DNA of 64,000 bases from Casp-actino8 sp037147055 (GCA_037147055.1 JBAWVW010000001.1:1-64000), one strand, 5' to 3'. Shown: positions 1 through 8,563, counted from the stretch's first letter. Program-made: numbers and translations. Notes: generated by a model from the sequence alone, not told the origin.

Positions 1-6
1 CTTCAT
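1..6 (-). CDS. start of a gene leaving the window to the left (partial)
   Basis: On the minus strand an ATG sits at 6-4, and a strong Shine-Dalgarno sequence (AGGGGGAG, plus-strand 12-19) lies five bases upstream. Only two codons (Met-Lys) are inside the window, so the product cannot be named. The gene is divergent from the crotonase at 167 and shares with it the 160-bp gap that carries a palindrome. Confidence 0.4.
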
Positions 7-82
7 GTTTTCTCCCCCTGGAGATCCGAGGCAAAGGCCTCATTGGTTTGGAAGAATTAATAATACCCTCAGAAGCCTGAAT

Positions 83-102
83 TGGTTACCGAAAAGTAAC
101 CA
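83..102. promoter_or_regulatory. perfect inverted repeat, candidate operator
   Basis: TGGTTAC - six bases - GTAACCA is a perfect 7-bp palindrome between the divergent partial gene (start at 6) and the crotonase (start at 167). Size and position suit a dimeric repressor of the TetR or GntR type, as often seen beside acyl-CoA genes. No cognate regulator gene lies in the window, so the regulator is unknown. Confidence 0.5.
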
Positions 103-154
103 CAGTCCGAAATTTTGGTGCTAGTTCGTTGATACTGCAGCCGAAAAGCATGAC

Positions 155-160
155 TATGGT
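155..160 (+). promoter_or_regulatory. -10 hexamer, leaderless start of crotonase
   Basis: TATGGT lies six bases before the ATG at 167, which puts the expected transcription start on or beside the start codon. No convincing Shine-Dalgarno sequence is present. Confidence 0.55.
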
Positions 161-166
161 GGGCAT

Positions 167-967
167 ATGAGCGAGGTTTTGTACGAAGTTTCGGAAAAAA
201 TAGCCACTATTACCCTGAATGCGCCTGAGCGTCTGAACACCATTTCTGGTGCGATGCTGACCGAGTTGTCGGAGCAACTGTTGCGCGCAGATCGATCCCG
301 TGGGGTGCGCTGTATTGTCCTGACTGGAGCCGGAAAGGCCTTCTGTGCGGGTCTGGACCTGGCTTCGCAAATGGGTAACAAGGAGTCTTTAGGTGTTTTA
401 GATTCGGCCGCTGGGTCTGGCGGCGGCGAGTTTGACCTGAGGACCGCTCCGCCAGTGGTGCTTCACAATCTCGACACGCCAACGATTTGCTCTCTCAATG
501 GTGCCGCTGCGGGATACGGACTGGACCTAGCTTTTGGTTGCGATATACGTCTGGCTTCTTCATCGGCGAAACTCGCTCCCGGTTTTGCCAAGCGGGGAAT
601 TTTACCCGAGAGTGGTGGGACATGGTTACTGCCGCGCCTTGTGGGTTACGCCAAAGCCGCCGAAATCTGCTTTACGGGACGGACACTCAGCGCCACGGAA
701 GGCCTCGATCTTGGTTTGGTCAACCATGTTGTCGCGCCGGAAGATTTAGAAACTCGCACGACTCAGTTAGCGCAGGAGATCGCCTCAAACGCCCCGTTAG
801 CTGTGCGTGCTATCAAACGTATGATGCGGGCTGCAGAGACGGAAACTTTTGAGCAGAACATCCATCATGTGTTCCTGCAACTCTTGCCACTGATTCAAAC
901 TCAGGACTTCAAAGAGGGTGTGGCTTCCTTCATGGAAAAGCGCCCCGCTCATTTCACTGGTCGCTAG
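167..967 (+). CDS. enoyl-CoA hydratase/isomerase (crotonase fold), PaaG-like
   Basis: A 266-residue crotonase-superfamily protein acting on a CoA thioester in the cytoplasm. The oxyanion-hole segments are CAGLDL (60-65) and NGAAAGYG (111-118). At the site of the first catalytic Glu of classical hydratases there is Phe (about 140). A carboxylate is instead supplied by Glu148 in PESGGTW, matching the PDxGGTW signature of PaaG-type isomerases; Glu166 matches the second hydratase Glu. An isomerase, or a hydratase of unusual chemistry, is therefore more likely than a standard beta-oxidation hydratase. Its stop touches the next ATG, so it is probably co-translated with the nitroreductase. The substrate cannot be told from sequence. 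Confidence 0.88.
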   Translation: MSEVLYEVSEKIATITLNAPERLNTISGAMLTELSEQLLRADRSRGVRCIVLTGAGKAFCAGLDLASQMGNKESLGVLDSAAGSGGGEFDLRTAPPVVLHNLDTPTICSLNGAAAGYGLDLAFGCDIRLASSSAKLAPGFAKRGILPESGGTWLLPRLVGYAKAAEICFTGRTLSATEGLDLGLVNHVVAPEDLETRTTQLAQEIASNAPLAVRAIKRMMRAAETETFEQNIHHVFLQLLPLIQTQDFKEGVASFMEKRPAHFTGR

Positions 968-1666
968 ATGTCCACTGACGGCTCCCCAGAAGCTTTGAAC
1001 GTCATCGCTACCACGCGCTCGATTCGGCGGTATGCCGACGAGCAAATACCGGTGACAGATTTAAATGCCATCATTTGGCATGCCACGCGTGCCCCAAGTG
1101 GATCCAACCGTCAGCCGTTTCGGTTTTTGGTACTGCGAGATGGGCCTATGGCCGTGCAGGCCAAAAAACTTTTGGGTGACTCCTTTCGTCAAGGGTGGGC
1201 AAGCAAATCAGAGTCGGACGGTTACAGATCAGAAGTGGAAAAGAAAAGTGACTCGCGCAAAGCCCGTCAGGCTGCGACTATGCAGCACTACGTGGACAAC
1301 ATTGAAAAAGTGCCAGTGATCGTATTGGCTTGTCTCGTGCGGTATCGAGGGCCATCACCATATGAAGGAGCATCGATCTATCCCGCCTGTCAGAATCTTC
1401 TTTTGGCTGCTCGTGCTTTGGGCTATGGAGGGGCACTAACGATGTGGCATCAATCCGTGGAGGCTGAATTGAGATTGCTCTTGAGTATCCCCGATGAGGT
1501 CGCCCTATCTGCTTGCATTACTTTGGGTCGCCCGATGGGCTCACATGGGGCAGTTCGACGACGCCCTATCGCAGAATTAGTTTTTGAGGATTCTTGGGGG
1601 AGTGCACCGCAGTGGGCTAGTGATCCTGAGGGAACTTCTTATACGTCTGCTGGCCCTAAAAAATAG
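968..1666 (+). CDS. nitroreductase-family FMN oxidoreductase
   Basis: A 232-residue protein of the nitroreductase fold, which binds FMN as a dimer and uses NAD(P)H. The N-terminal signature RSIRRY (17-22) and the RAPSGSNRQPF segment (41-51) are the usual phosphate/FMN contacts. The C-terminal half keeps the family's layout (NLLLAARALGYGG, then SIPDEVALSACITLG). The ATG directly follows the crotonase stop with no gap and its own stop abuts the J-domain gene, so the three genes look like one transcription unit. Its substrate is unknown; companion crotonases suggest an unsaturated acyl-CoA or other enone, but this is inference. Confidence 0.85.
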   Translation: MSTDGSPEALNVIATTRSIRRYADEQIPVTDLNAIIWHATRAPSGSNRQPFRFLVLRDGPMAVQAKKLLGDSFRQGWASKSESDGYRSEVEKKSDSRKARQAATMQHYVDNIEKVPVIVLACLVRYRGPSPYEGASIYPACQNLLLAARALGYGGALTMWHQSVEAELRLLLSIPDEVALSACITLGRPMGSHGAVRRRPIAELVFEDSWGSAPQWASDPEGTSYTSAGPKK

Positions 1667-2194
1667 ATGCCCGAGAATCCCACCGCCGAGTACTTCAAAC
1701 TGTTTGGTTTGACTCAAACTGCGAGCATCGACGAGATCATTCAAGCGAGGCGTTTTTTAGCCCTCGAATTTCATCCCGATCGAGGGGGATCCGATGAGCA
1801 CATGGCTTTAGTCAATTTTGCTTTTGATGAGATTATGAATTGGCATCGTCAGCAACAGCCAGAGCCACTGCAAGTTTTAATCCCGAAAATTCCTTCGAGA
1901 ATTGACGTTGATCGGCCTTCATTTGTCATCAATGCGCTTCCTGTCGTCGCCTTTGAACTGCTGCTTCTAGCAGGGCGCATCATTGGTGATGTGGCGCTTG
2001 ATGATCCGCCATACCTATTAGAAGTTCAGATCGAAGATCCAATTCTCACCTGGTGCCGTTTAGAAGTGCTCCCCGAAGCGGGATCAAGCAGTGTCAGTTT
2101 GACTGTTGATGGTCTAACGAACGCCCTTTATATTCGCGATTTGTGGATTCGAACTATCAATGAGATTGGCTTTGCGTACCACGAGCTGCCTTGA
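1667..2194 (+). CDS. J-domain protein
   Basis: A 175-residue protein with an N-terminal J domain (about 7-60) that includes the HPD tripeptide (36-38), which stimulates Hsp70 ATPase activity. No Gly/Phe region or zinc fingers follow, so it is a class C (type III) J-protein. The rest (about 65-175) is unrecognised and may bind the client. It starts directly after the nitroreductase stop. Its last 38 bp overlap the 3' end of the convergent Sua5 gene. Confidence 0.75.
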   Translation: MPENPTAEYFKLFGLTQTASIDEIIQARRFLALEFHPDRGGSDEHMALVNFAFDEIMNWHRQQQPEPLQVLIPKIPSRIDVDRPSFVINALPVVAFELLLLAGRIIGDVALDDPPYLLEVQIEDPILTWCRLEVLPEAGSSSVSLTVDGLTNALYIRDLWIRTINEIGFAYHELP

Positions 2195-3092
2195 GAAGCC
2201 GATCGCGAATTGCGCTGCCGATACCGTTGGACGAGGGAAGGACCACAATTGCTTGATCAATACCATCGTTGTCACATTGACGTAACTGCGAATACATCTG
2301 CGTGGCGAACAAAGTGGGATCACTGCTGCCATCAATAATGCGTACTTGCTGATGTGCAACCTGATTTTTGAGAAGGCTTTGCGCCTCGTTCATGTCAGCG
2401 ACGACGGTCAAACGACATGTTGGTGCATAGTGGGAATCCAACATTCCCGGGGCACGACTCGGTCCAGTCATGTGTTCGGCGATGGGAAGTACCTCAGAAA
2501 TCAACTCGCGGGAAATACCGCCAGGACGGAGAATCTGAATGGTGTGTGCTGAACAGTCGACAATGGTGGATTCAAGTCCGATGGAGCAGGGTCCGCCGTC
2601 CAAAATGTAATCAACCTCTGAACCCAAATCAGCCTGCACATGTTCAGCGGTTGTCGGGCTGACCTTGCCAAATTTATTTGCCGACGGCGCTGCGATACCA
2701 CCCTTAAGCCCTCGTAAAACCTCAAGGGCCACAGCGTGATTCGGTACCCGCAGCGCAAGCGTCTCCAGCCCTCCGGTCACCTCAAGGTGAACGGTTACTG
2801 CTTTTGTAACAATCACCGTCAAGGGACCAGGCCAAAACAAAGCGCCTAAAATTTCTGCTGATGCTGACCAATCGGTGCTCCAAAGACGTGCTTCGGCTAA
2901 GGAATCAAGATGCACGATTAAAGGATGATTCCTTGGGCGACCTTTAATGTCGAAGATCCGATTGATAGCAACGCTATTTGAAGCATCAGCGGCAAGACCG
3001 TAGACCGTCTCAGTGGGAAAGCCGATGACACCACCATTTCGTAAGATTTCAAGGGCGCGGTCGATGCTCGTTCCGACAGGAGAGGAACTCAA
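2157..3092 (-). CDS. tsaC: threonylcarbamoyl-AMP synthase, Sua5 type
   Basis: Makes threonylcarbamoyl-AMP from threonine, bicarbonate and ATP for the t6A37 modification of ANN-decoding tRNAs. The YrdC domain shows KGRPRNHPLIVH (50-61), APSANKFG (135-142) and STIVD (175-179), and PGGIS (190-194) closes it. About 100 residues follow, including a SHYAP motif and a Rossmann-like part, so this is the long Sua5 form rather than the single-domain TsaC form. It starts inside an ATGA overlap with the upstream hydrolase, which indicates a two-gene operon. It ends in a 38-bp tail-to-tail overlap with the J-domain gene. Confidence 0.93.
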   Translation of the reverse strand: MSSSPVGTSIDRALEILRNGGVIGFPTETVYGLAADASNSVAINRIFDIKGRPRNHPLIVHLDSLAEARLWSTDWSASAEILGALFWPGPLTVIVTKAVTVHLEVTGGLETLALRVPNHAVALEVLRGLKGGIAAPSANKFGKVSPTTAEHVQADLGSEVDYILDGGPCSIGLESTIVDCSAHTIQILRPGGISRELISEVLPIAEHMTGPSRAPGMLDSHYAPTCRLTVVADMNEAQSLLKNQVAHQQVRIIDGSSDPTLFATQMYSQLRQCDNDGIDQAIVVLPSSNGIGSAIRDRLLKAARGTQSQSH

Positions 3093-3775
3093 GGCAGATC
3101 CACACCTAAGAAATCAAATGCCGCGTCAAAGAATCCGAAATTTTCGGTAGTGGCAAAGTGATCCACATTTCGTAAGGACACTAAACGCGCGTTGGGCAAC
3201 ATGGCCACCAAACCGTCACCTGGGCCAGCGAAATCTTTGTCGCCGATAACCACTAAAACTGGACAAATTATCGTTGCGAGTTCTTCGGCAGTGTAAGGGT
3301 CACGTTGCCTTTTCATAATCGCCGTGAGGGCGATTTTGTCATTGCCTGGCTGCTCTGCATACTGCACAAAAAGGCGTGCAAGGTTATTTTCTTCGGTCGA
3401 ATGACCCTCAAGGGCGTCAACGATCAAGCGGTGCGACTCTTGACTATCAGTCTCAATGACATTTCTGCCGATTCCCGCTAGGACCAAACTCTTGACCCGA
3501 TCAGGGTGTTCGATGGCTAAGCGCAAAAGGGTAATAGCGCCGAGGGAGAAGCCAATGAGGTCCACAGGCTCAGGCGGCATGGCTTGTAAAATACGTTCAG
3601 TAAGGTCTCCATAATCCTCAGGGGAATGAGGCTTTGGAGCCTGGCCGTGACCCAATAGGTCAACACCGATGACAGTTCTGCCGGCATCTTCAAGGAGATC
3701 GGCGAAACCGCTTGATTTCCAGGTAGTCGAGAATGAACCACCCCAGCCATGAACAAGAACGATTGGATGCTTCAT
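3089..3775 (-). CDS. alpha/beta hydrolase
   Basis: A 228-residue single-domain alpha/beta hydrolase. HGWGG (9-13) forms the oxyanion hole, Ser77 in GFSLG is the nucleophile, Asp179 in GDKD and His206 in NVDHF complete the triad. No signal peptide is seen, so it is cytoplasmic. The short lid favours a small ester, lactone or C-C bond substrate. It is the first gene of the pair with tsaC. A TATCTT -10 lies seven bases before its ATG, which indicates a leaderless message. The substrate is not deducible. Confidence 0.85.
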   Translation of the reverse strand: MKHPIVLVHGWGGSFSTTWKSSGFADLLEDAGRTVIGVDLLGHGQAPKPHSPEDYGDLTERILQAMPPEPVDLIGFSLGAITLLRLAIEHPDRVKSLVLAGIGRNVIETDSQESHRLIVDALEGHSTEENNLARLFVQYAEQPGNDKIALTAIMKRQRDPYTAEELATIICPVLVVIGDKDFAGPGDGLVAMLPNARLVSLRNVDHFATTENFGFFDAAFDFLGVDLP

Positions 3776-3782
3776 CTAGACC

Positions 3783-3788
3783 AAGATA
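3783..3788 (-). promoter_or_regulatory. -10 hexamer, leaderless start of hydrolase/tsaC operon
   Basis: Read on the minus strand, TATCTT is followed by seven bases and the ATG at 3775. No Shine-Dalgarno sequence is present. Confidence 0.5.
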
Positions 3789-3793
3789 GCCCC

Positions 3794-3799
3794 TAGCCT
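3794..3799 (+). promoter_or_regulatory. possible -10 hexamer of guaB1 (leadered)
   Basis: TAGCCT, the same hexamer and following bases (gatt) as before pdxS, lies about 43 bp before guaB1. It would give a leader of roughly 37 nt carrying the GGAGG at 3828-3832. It is divergent from the hydrolase promoter and almost touches it. Confidence 0.35.
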
Positions 3800-3842
3800 G
3801 ATTGCGCACTCGTGTATGGGTACCAACGGAGGATAACGACAC

Positions 3843-5282
3843 ATGAAATTCCTAAATGACTTGTCGCCCTCCTATGACCTCACGTATAGCGATGTCTTTA
3901 TGGTCCCGAGTATGTCTGATATTGGATCGCGCTTGGATGTTGATCTTTCCACTTCGGATGGGATCGGTACGACGATTCCTGTGGTTGTTGCAAATATGAC
4001 AGCGGTTGCTGGTCGCAGAATGGCAGAAACCGTTTCTCGGCGCGGCGGTTTAGTCGTGCTTCCACAGGACATCCCTCTTGATGTCATACAAACGGTGGTC
4101 AACTTTGTGAAGAGTCGGCATCCCATTTATGAAACACCGATCACTCTTTCGCGTACCGACACTGTTGGTGAAGCGTTGAGTTTGATTCACAAACGCGCTC
4201 ATGGCGTGGTCATTGTGACCGATGAATTAGATCATCCACTTGGAATTTTTACTGAAGCGGATGCGGCTGGTTACGATCGCTTTACGCAACTGCATAATGT
4301 GATGTCTACTGATTTACTGTGTATTCAAGAAGGCACAGATCTCGAAGAAATCTTTCATTTGTTGTCGGGACAACGTCTGACTGCAGCACCGGTCACTAAT
4401 GCTGAAGGGCGCTTGATTGGCTGCGTCACCCGTCGAGGAGCTTTGCGCTCAACGCTCTACCGAGCAGCCTTGAACTCCGATGGTCAGTTTCTCACTTCCG
4501 TAGCGATTGGGGTCAATGGCGATCCCGCACACAAAGCAAAAATGTTGCACGAGATGGGAGTAGATGTTCTTGTTGTTGATACTGCACATGGACACCAGAC
4601 ACGCATGCTTGAGGCTGTGCAATCAGCACGTGCCTCAGCACCGAATGCAATCATTGTCGCAGGCAATGTCGTGACGGCCAGTGGGACGCGGGATCTCGTG
4701 CATGCAGGGGCAAATATTGTCAAGGTGGGCGTTGGCCCAGGAGCGATGTGTACTACTCGAATGATGACGGGTGTGGGACGCCCGCAGTTCTCGGCAGTGC
4801 TTGAATGCTCTCAAGAAGCCCGACGTTTGGGTGCGTCGGTGTGGGCCGATGGTGGTATTCGCTATCCGCGTGATGTGGCTTTGGCGCTGGCGGCGGGTGC
4901 AGGAAATGTGATGTTCGGCTCTTGGCTCGCGGGAACTTACGAATCTGCTGCAGATACTTTGCGCGATCCTGATGGGCGACTGTACAAAGAAAATTTCGGC
5001 ATGGCTTCAAATCGTGCAGTACGAAACAGAACACGTCGGGAAGGTCTCTTCGATCGGGCCAGCAAAGAATTGTTTGAAGAAGGGATCTCTACATCGCGGA
5101 TGTATTTAGATCCCGAACGTCCAGGAGTTGAAGACATCATTGACCAAATTGTGGCTGGTGTTCGCAGTTCATTTACGTACGCAGGCGCTAACACCAATGA
5201 AGAGTTTCATCAGCGCGCGACCGTAGGAATTCAAAGTTCAACTGGCTATGACGAGGGTCGTCCTGTGGGGACTAGTTGGTAA
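3843..5282 (+). CDS. guaB1: GuaB1, IMP dehydrogenase/GMP reductase family protein with CBS pair
   Basis: A 479-residue TIM-barrel enzyme of the IMPDH/GMPR family with two CBS domains inserted at about 95-210. The active-site loop GPGAMCTTR places the catalytic Cys at 303, and DTAHGH (246-251) is the family's NAD/substrate strand. The actinobacterial GuaB1 branch differs from GuaB2 (true IMPDH); mycobacterial GuaB1 is reported as a CBS-containing GMP reductase, so a purine-salvage role with CBS-bound nucleotide control is likely. GGAGG (3828-3832) precedes the ATG. The 3' end lies just before, or overlaps, the cmk start. Confidence 0.88.
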   Translation: MKFLNDLSPSYDLTYSDVFMVPSMSDIGSRLDVDLSTSDGIGTTIPVVVANMTAVAGRRMAETVSRRGGLVVLPQDIPLDVIQTVVNFVKSRHPIYETPITLSRTDTVGEALSLIHKRAHGVVIVTDELDHPLGIFTEADAAGYDRFTQLHNVMSTDLLCIQEGTDLEEIFHLLSGQRLTAAPVTNAEGRLIGCVTRRGALRSTLYRAALNSDGQFLTSVAIGVNGDPAHKAKMLHEMGVDVLVVDTAHGHQTRMLEAVQSARASAPNAIIVAGNVVTASGTRDLVHAGANIVKVGVGPGAMCTTRMMTGVGRPQFSAVLECSQEARRLGASVWADGGIRYPRDVALALAAGAGNVMFGSWLAGTYESAADTLRDPDGRLYKENFGMASNRAVRNRTRREGLFDRASKELFEEGISTSRMYLDPERPGVEDIIDQIVAGVRSSFTYAGANTNEEFHQRATVGIQSSTGYDEGRPVGTSW

Positions 5283-5286
5283 TTCT

Positions 5287-5940
5287 GTGTCTGACGCGCG
5301 GGTGATTATCGCAATTGACGGTCCGGCTGGTGCGGGTAAATCGACAATAGCCAAGGCTTTAGCCCATGCAATGAACCTGCAGTACTTGGACACCGGCGCG
5401 ATGTTTCGTGCGGTCACAAGCACTGTTCTCCGTCTAGGAATCGATCCAAGTGATATTGAACAAGTTGGAGCCTTATGTGAAATTCTTTCTATGGAAGTGT
5501 TGGAAAATCAGGTAATCGCTGACGGCATTGATGTCACCGTTGATATCAGAACTCCTGCTGTGACGAAGGCAGCCAGCGTGATCGCCACCAATCCGCTCGT
5601 ACGGGCCAACTTACGCAGCAGGCAACGTGCGTGGACATCCGTGCGCGGTGGAGGCGTAGTGGAGGGTCGCGATATCGGTTCAGTCGTTTTTCCGGATGCG
5701 ACGTTGAAGGTTTACCTCACGGCAACCCCGCGAGTTCGCGCTGGGCGGAGAGTCGCTGAGATTGGTGGAGATGTTGATGAAGTTGAAAGACTGATCAGTG
5801 AAAGAGATCTCTTGGACTCAACACGTGCTGATAGTCCTCTTCGGGAGGCTGAGGGATCGGTACTGATCGACACGAGTGGTCGACTGGTGGTTGATATTGT
5901 AGAGCAGATCGTCAGTCTTGTTGAGGGGAGGTTGTCGTGA
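5287..5940 (+). CDS. cmk: cytidylate kinase
   Basis: Phosphorylates CMP and dCMP with ATP. The P-loop GPAGAGKST is at 12-20, followed by the LDTGAMFR substrate segment and, further on, EGRDIGSVVFPDA, all diagnostic for bacterial CMP kinase. The GTG at 5287 is preferred, giving 217 residues: it starts just before the first beta strand and does not run into guaB1. An in-frame upstream start at 5248 would overlap guaB1 by 35 bp. Its stop overlaps the plsC GTG (GTGA), so translational coupling is likely. Confidence 0.93.
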   Translation: MSDARVIIAIDGPAGAGKSTIAKALAHAMNLQYLDTGAMFRAVTSTVLRLGIDPSDIEQVGALCEILSMEVLENQVIADGIDVTVDIRTPAVTKAASVIATNPLVRANLRSRQRAWTSVRGGGVVEGRDIGSVVFPDATLKVYLTATPRVRAGRRVAEIGGDVDEVERLISERDLLDSTRADSPLREAEGSVLIDTSGRLVVDIVEQIVSLVEGRLS

Positions 5941-6614
5941 GTGAGGTTGATTCACATCTCGCGGCAGACGCGATAGGGGTCCGATTTTTCTATGCGGGTG
6001 TGCGTACGACGGTCTCAATTTTTTGTCGCACCTATTGCCGCATGTCTTTGTCGGGGCAAGAGAACATTCCCGAGCAGGGTGCGTTTGTTTTAGCACCCGT
6101 GCATCGCAGTTATCTAGATACCCCTATCGCTTCATCCTGCACCCGGCGCAGAATGCGCTTCATGGGAAAAGATTCTCTGTGGAAGAGCCAACCTTTGCGC
6201 TGGATTGTTACCTCGTTAGGAGCTTTTCCCGTGACGAGGGGTTCAGCGGACCGTGAGGCGATTCTGCGCTCCATCAACGCTCTGCAAGCGGGTGAACCTC
6301 TTGTGCTTTTCCCTGAAGGTGAGCGAAAGTCCGGACCTACAGTGCAACCGTTGATGGACGGTGCTGCTTATGTGGCCTGCAAAGCGGGAGTCCCAATCAT
6401 CCCAGTTGGAATTGGAGGAAGTGAGCGAGTGATGGGGAAGGGAGCGAAATTCATTTATCCACGAAAGTTGGTTGTGATCATAGGTGCCCCTATTCAAGTG
6501 CCAGATGCTGTGGACGGTCGGATGCCACGATCAGCGGTAAAAGAAGTATCGGCTCAGCTTCAGCGTGAGCTACAGAGTTTATTTGATTGCGCTCAAAGTA
6601 AGGCTTCCCATTAA
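5937..6614 (+). CDS. plsC: 1-acyl-sn-glycerol-3-phosphate acyltransferase
   Basis: Transfers an acyl chain to lysophosphatidic acid at the inner membrane face. The HxxxxD catalytic motif is HRSYLD (56-61) and the phosphate-binding block is FPEGER (125-130). Length (225 residues) fits small bacterial PlsC proteins. It begins with GTG inside the cmk stop, with GAGGGGAGG (about 5923-5931) as ribosome-binding site. Its 3' end overlaps the convergent M18 peptidase gene by four bases. cmk and plsC appear to form one operon after guaB1. Confidence 0.88.
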   Translation: MSEVDSHLAADAIGVRFFYAGVRTTVSIFCRTYCRMSLSGQENIPEQGAFVLAPVHRSYLDTPIASSCTRRRMRFMGKDSLWKSQPLRWIVTSLGAFPVTRGSADREAILRSINALQAGEPLVLFPEGERKSGPTVQPLMDGAAYVACKAGVPIIPVGIGGSERVMGKGAKFIYPRKLVVIIGAPIQVPDAVDGRMPRSAVKEVSAQLQRELQSLFDCAQSKASH

Positions 6615-7909
6615 GCAATGAAATAATGAGCCAGCGTTCGAGTGAACAAGAGGGGATCTAGTGCCCCGCATAGTTCACGCGCCGAATGCATTGACAACTG
6701 AGCCACACCAACATCCACGGTAGGTATTCCTAATTGGGTTGACGTGATTGGACCAATGGTTGATCCGCAGGGCATTGTGTTCTTGGAGACGAAGTATTGG
6801 TACGGCACGTCGGCTGCTGTGCAGGATTCAATGAAGACGGCCGCTGACTCGGGCGATGTGGCATAGCGTTGATTTGCATTGCTCTTGAGCACCGGTCCTT
6901 GATTCGGAAGTGGCCGATGTTGTGGATCATGGCGCTCTGGATAGTTGGGGTGCACCGCATGTGCGTTATCAGCTGAGATGCAATGTGAGGCAGATAACAC
7001 TTCATGGAATGATCTTTTATTGGCAGCGCTAAGGAACTCAAGGAGCCATTGCAGACGTGGTCCCGCAGCCCCATGCGTACTTTGCGAGCCCACTTCTTCG
7101 TGATCAAAAAGGGCCACGACCGAGCAGTTAGTTGAGATTTCGTCACGTGTTTTTGCGGCAATCAAGCCCTCAATGGCGGCCCAACAAGACACCTGGTTGT
7201 CCAAGCGTCCACTTGCGATGAGCGAAGAGTCCGAACCCAAAACAGACGCAGGCGTGAGGTCATATAAGCCAAGATCCCAACTTACGATCTGAGACGAACC
7301 GATCCCAATCTTGCTGCTCAACCACTCTTTGAAATAGCCCTCAGCCGAATCTCCCACACCCCATATCGGCATCAGGTGCATCTGCTTATCAAGAATGAGT
7401 CCTCTTTCATTGACATCACGATCGAGATGAATCGCCAACTGCGCAATGCGCGCCACCGCTTCGTCGATTCGTACGAGAGTCACAGAATGGTCCGACAAGA
7501 CAACTCGACCAGCCAAGCCTAAATCGCGGTCAAGCCAGGAATTACTGAGTATCCCTCCATAGATTTCTACGCCAAGTTGTCGCCAACCAAAGTTGCCCGC
7601 ATCCGGAAGAGGTTTAATTTTTAAACACGGAGAGTCGGTGTGTGCCCCGACAATTCTGAAATGTGAGAAATCCACTGAGGAGTTATCCCATGCGAGGAGC
7701 AATCCAGCATCTGCGATGAAGCCACACTTGGGGGGAGTACTTCCGAGTTCGGAAAAAGATATCTCTTGGAAACCTGCAAGGCGAAGTTGCGTGGCACAGT
7801 AATCAACAGCGTGAGCCGGTGAAACGCAAGCATCAAGGTGGCGCAAAAGACCAGCAACATCTGCATGGGGTGAAAACACTGGATCTTGGCGGGGTCTGGA
7901 GGAATTCAT
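6611..7909 (-). CDS. apeB: M18-family aspartyl aminopeptidase
   Basis: A 432-residue cytoplasmic metallo-aminopeptidase that removes N-terminal Asp or Glu and forms large tetrahedral dodecamers in its family. Zinc ligands and catalytic residues are visible: His90 and Asp92 in GAHTDSP, the GRLDNQ strand (235-240), the DHEE tetrad (269-272) and SADNAHAVHP (about 312-321). Length is typical. It lies 15 bp downstream of the histidine phosphatase gene and probably shares its message. Confidence 0.92.
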   Translation of the reverse strand: MNSSRPRQDPVFSPHADVAGLLRHLDACVSPAHAVDYCATQLRLAGFQEISFSELGSTPPKCGFIADAGLLLAWDNSSVDFSHFRIVGAHTDSPCLKIKPLPDAGNFGWRQLGVEIYGGILSNSWLDRDLGLAGRVVLSDHSVTLVRIDEAVARIAQLAIHLDRDVNERGLILDKQMHLMPIWGVGDSAEGYFKEWLSSKIGIGSSQIVSWDLGLYDLTPASVLGSDSSLIASGRLDNQVSCWAAIEGLIAAKTRDEISTNCSVVALFDHEEVGSQSTHGAAGPRLQWLLEFLSAANKRSFHEVLSASHCISADNAHAVHPNYPERHDPQHRPLPNQGPVLKSNANQRYATSPESAAVFIESCTAADVPYQYFVSKNTMPCGSTIGPITSTQLGIPTVDVGVAQLSMHSARELCGALDPLLFTRTLAHYFIA

Positions 7910-7924
7910 AACTTTGTCATCAGA

Positions 7925-8557
7925 TCACTGGATAACGGATTTCTGAAACAGACCCATCGGCAATCCACTCAAACGCAAATGAGATGTTTCGTTGAGAGTG
8001 ACAATGCTCCGCTCACCTGTACGGGCTGCAGCGATGCGATGAATCGAGGTGTAGTTCGGATAGAAGAATCCTCTGCTGTTGGGCAATTTAAGACAATGTG
8101 AAACGTAAGCGTTGATGACTCCGCCATGACAAACAATTGCTATTTTTTGCGATTCATGCTGAGTGATCAGGCTTTCGATAGTACTCACTACGCCATGAGC
8201 AAATTCCTCTTCGCTTTCGTCAAAGCCACTCCAATCACCATTGACCATCTGTTGCCAACGAGGATCATTAGTCGCTTTAAGTTCTTCAACGGGAACGTAT
8301 TCACTGCTATTGCGGTCATATTCAGCCACTCCGTCAATGGTGATCATTGGCAAATTTAAGGCTCTTGCGACCGGAGCCGCCGTTTCTTGCGCCCGCTTCA
8401 TCGGACTTACGTACAGTTCATCAAATCGCTCAACAGATAAATACTCAGCCAACAATTTCGCCTGTGCATGACCATCGGCGGATAATTCAGGATCGGCGAC
8501 TCCACTCGCCAATTCTTTACGAATCGGCATTGCGTGTCTGATAAGAGCAACTTCCAT
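7925..8557 (-). CDS. histidine phosphatase family protein
   Basis: A 210-residue phosphoglycerate-mutase-fold protein. The phospho-accepting His is His8 in IRHA, where the usual motif is RHG, so Gly is replaced by Ala. The second His is in CHGGVINAY near the C-terminus. The start ATG at 8557 is chosen over the in-frame GTG at 8563 because a TAACCT -10 ends exactly six bases upstream of the ATG. Phosphatase activity is likely; the substrate (sugar phosphate, nucleotide or protein) is unknown. Confidence 0.83.
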   Translation of the reverse strand: MEVALIRHAMPIRKELASGVADPELSADGHAQAKLLAEYLSVERFDELYVSPMKRAQETAAPVARALNLPMITIDGVAEYDRNSSEYVPVEELKATNDPRWQQMVNGDWSGFDESEEEFAHGVVSTIESLITQHESQKIAIVCHGGVINAYVSHCLKLPNSRGFFYPNYTSIHRIAAARTGERSIVTLNETSHLRLSGLPMGLFQKSVIQ

Positions 8558-8563
8558 GCCCAC

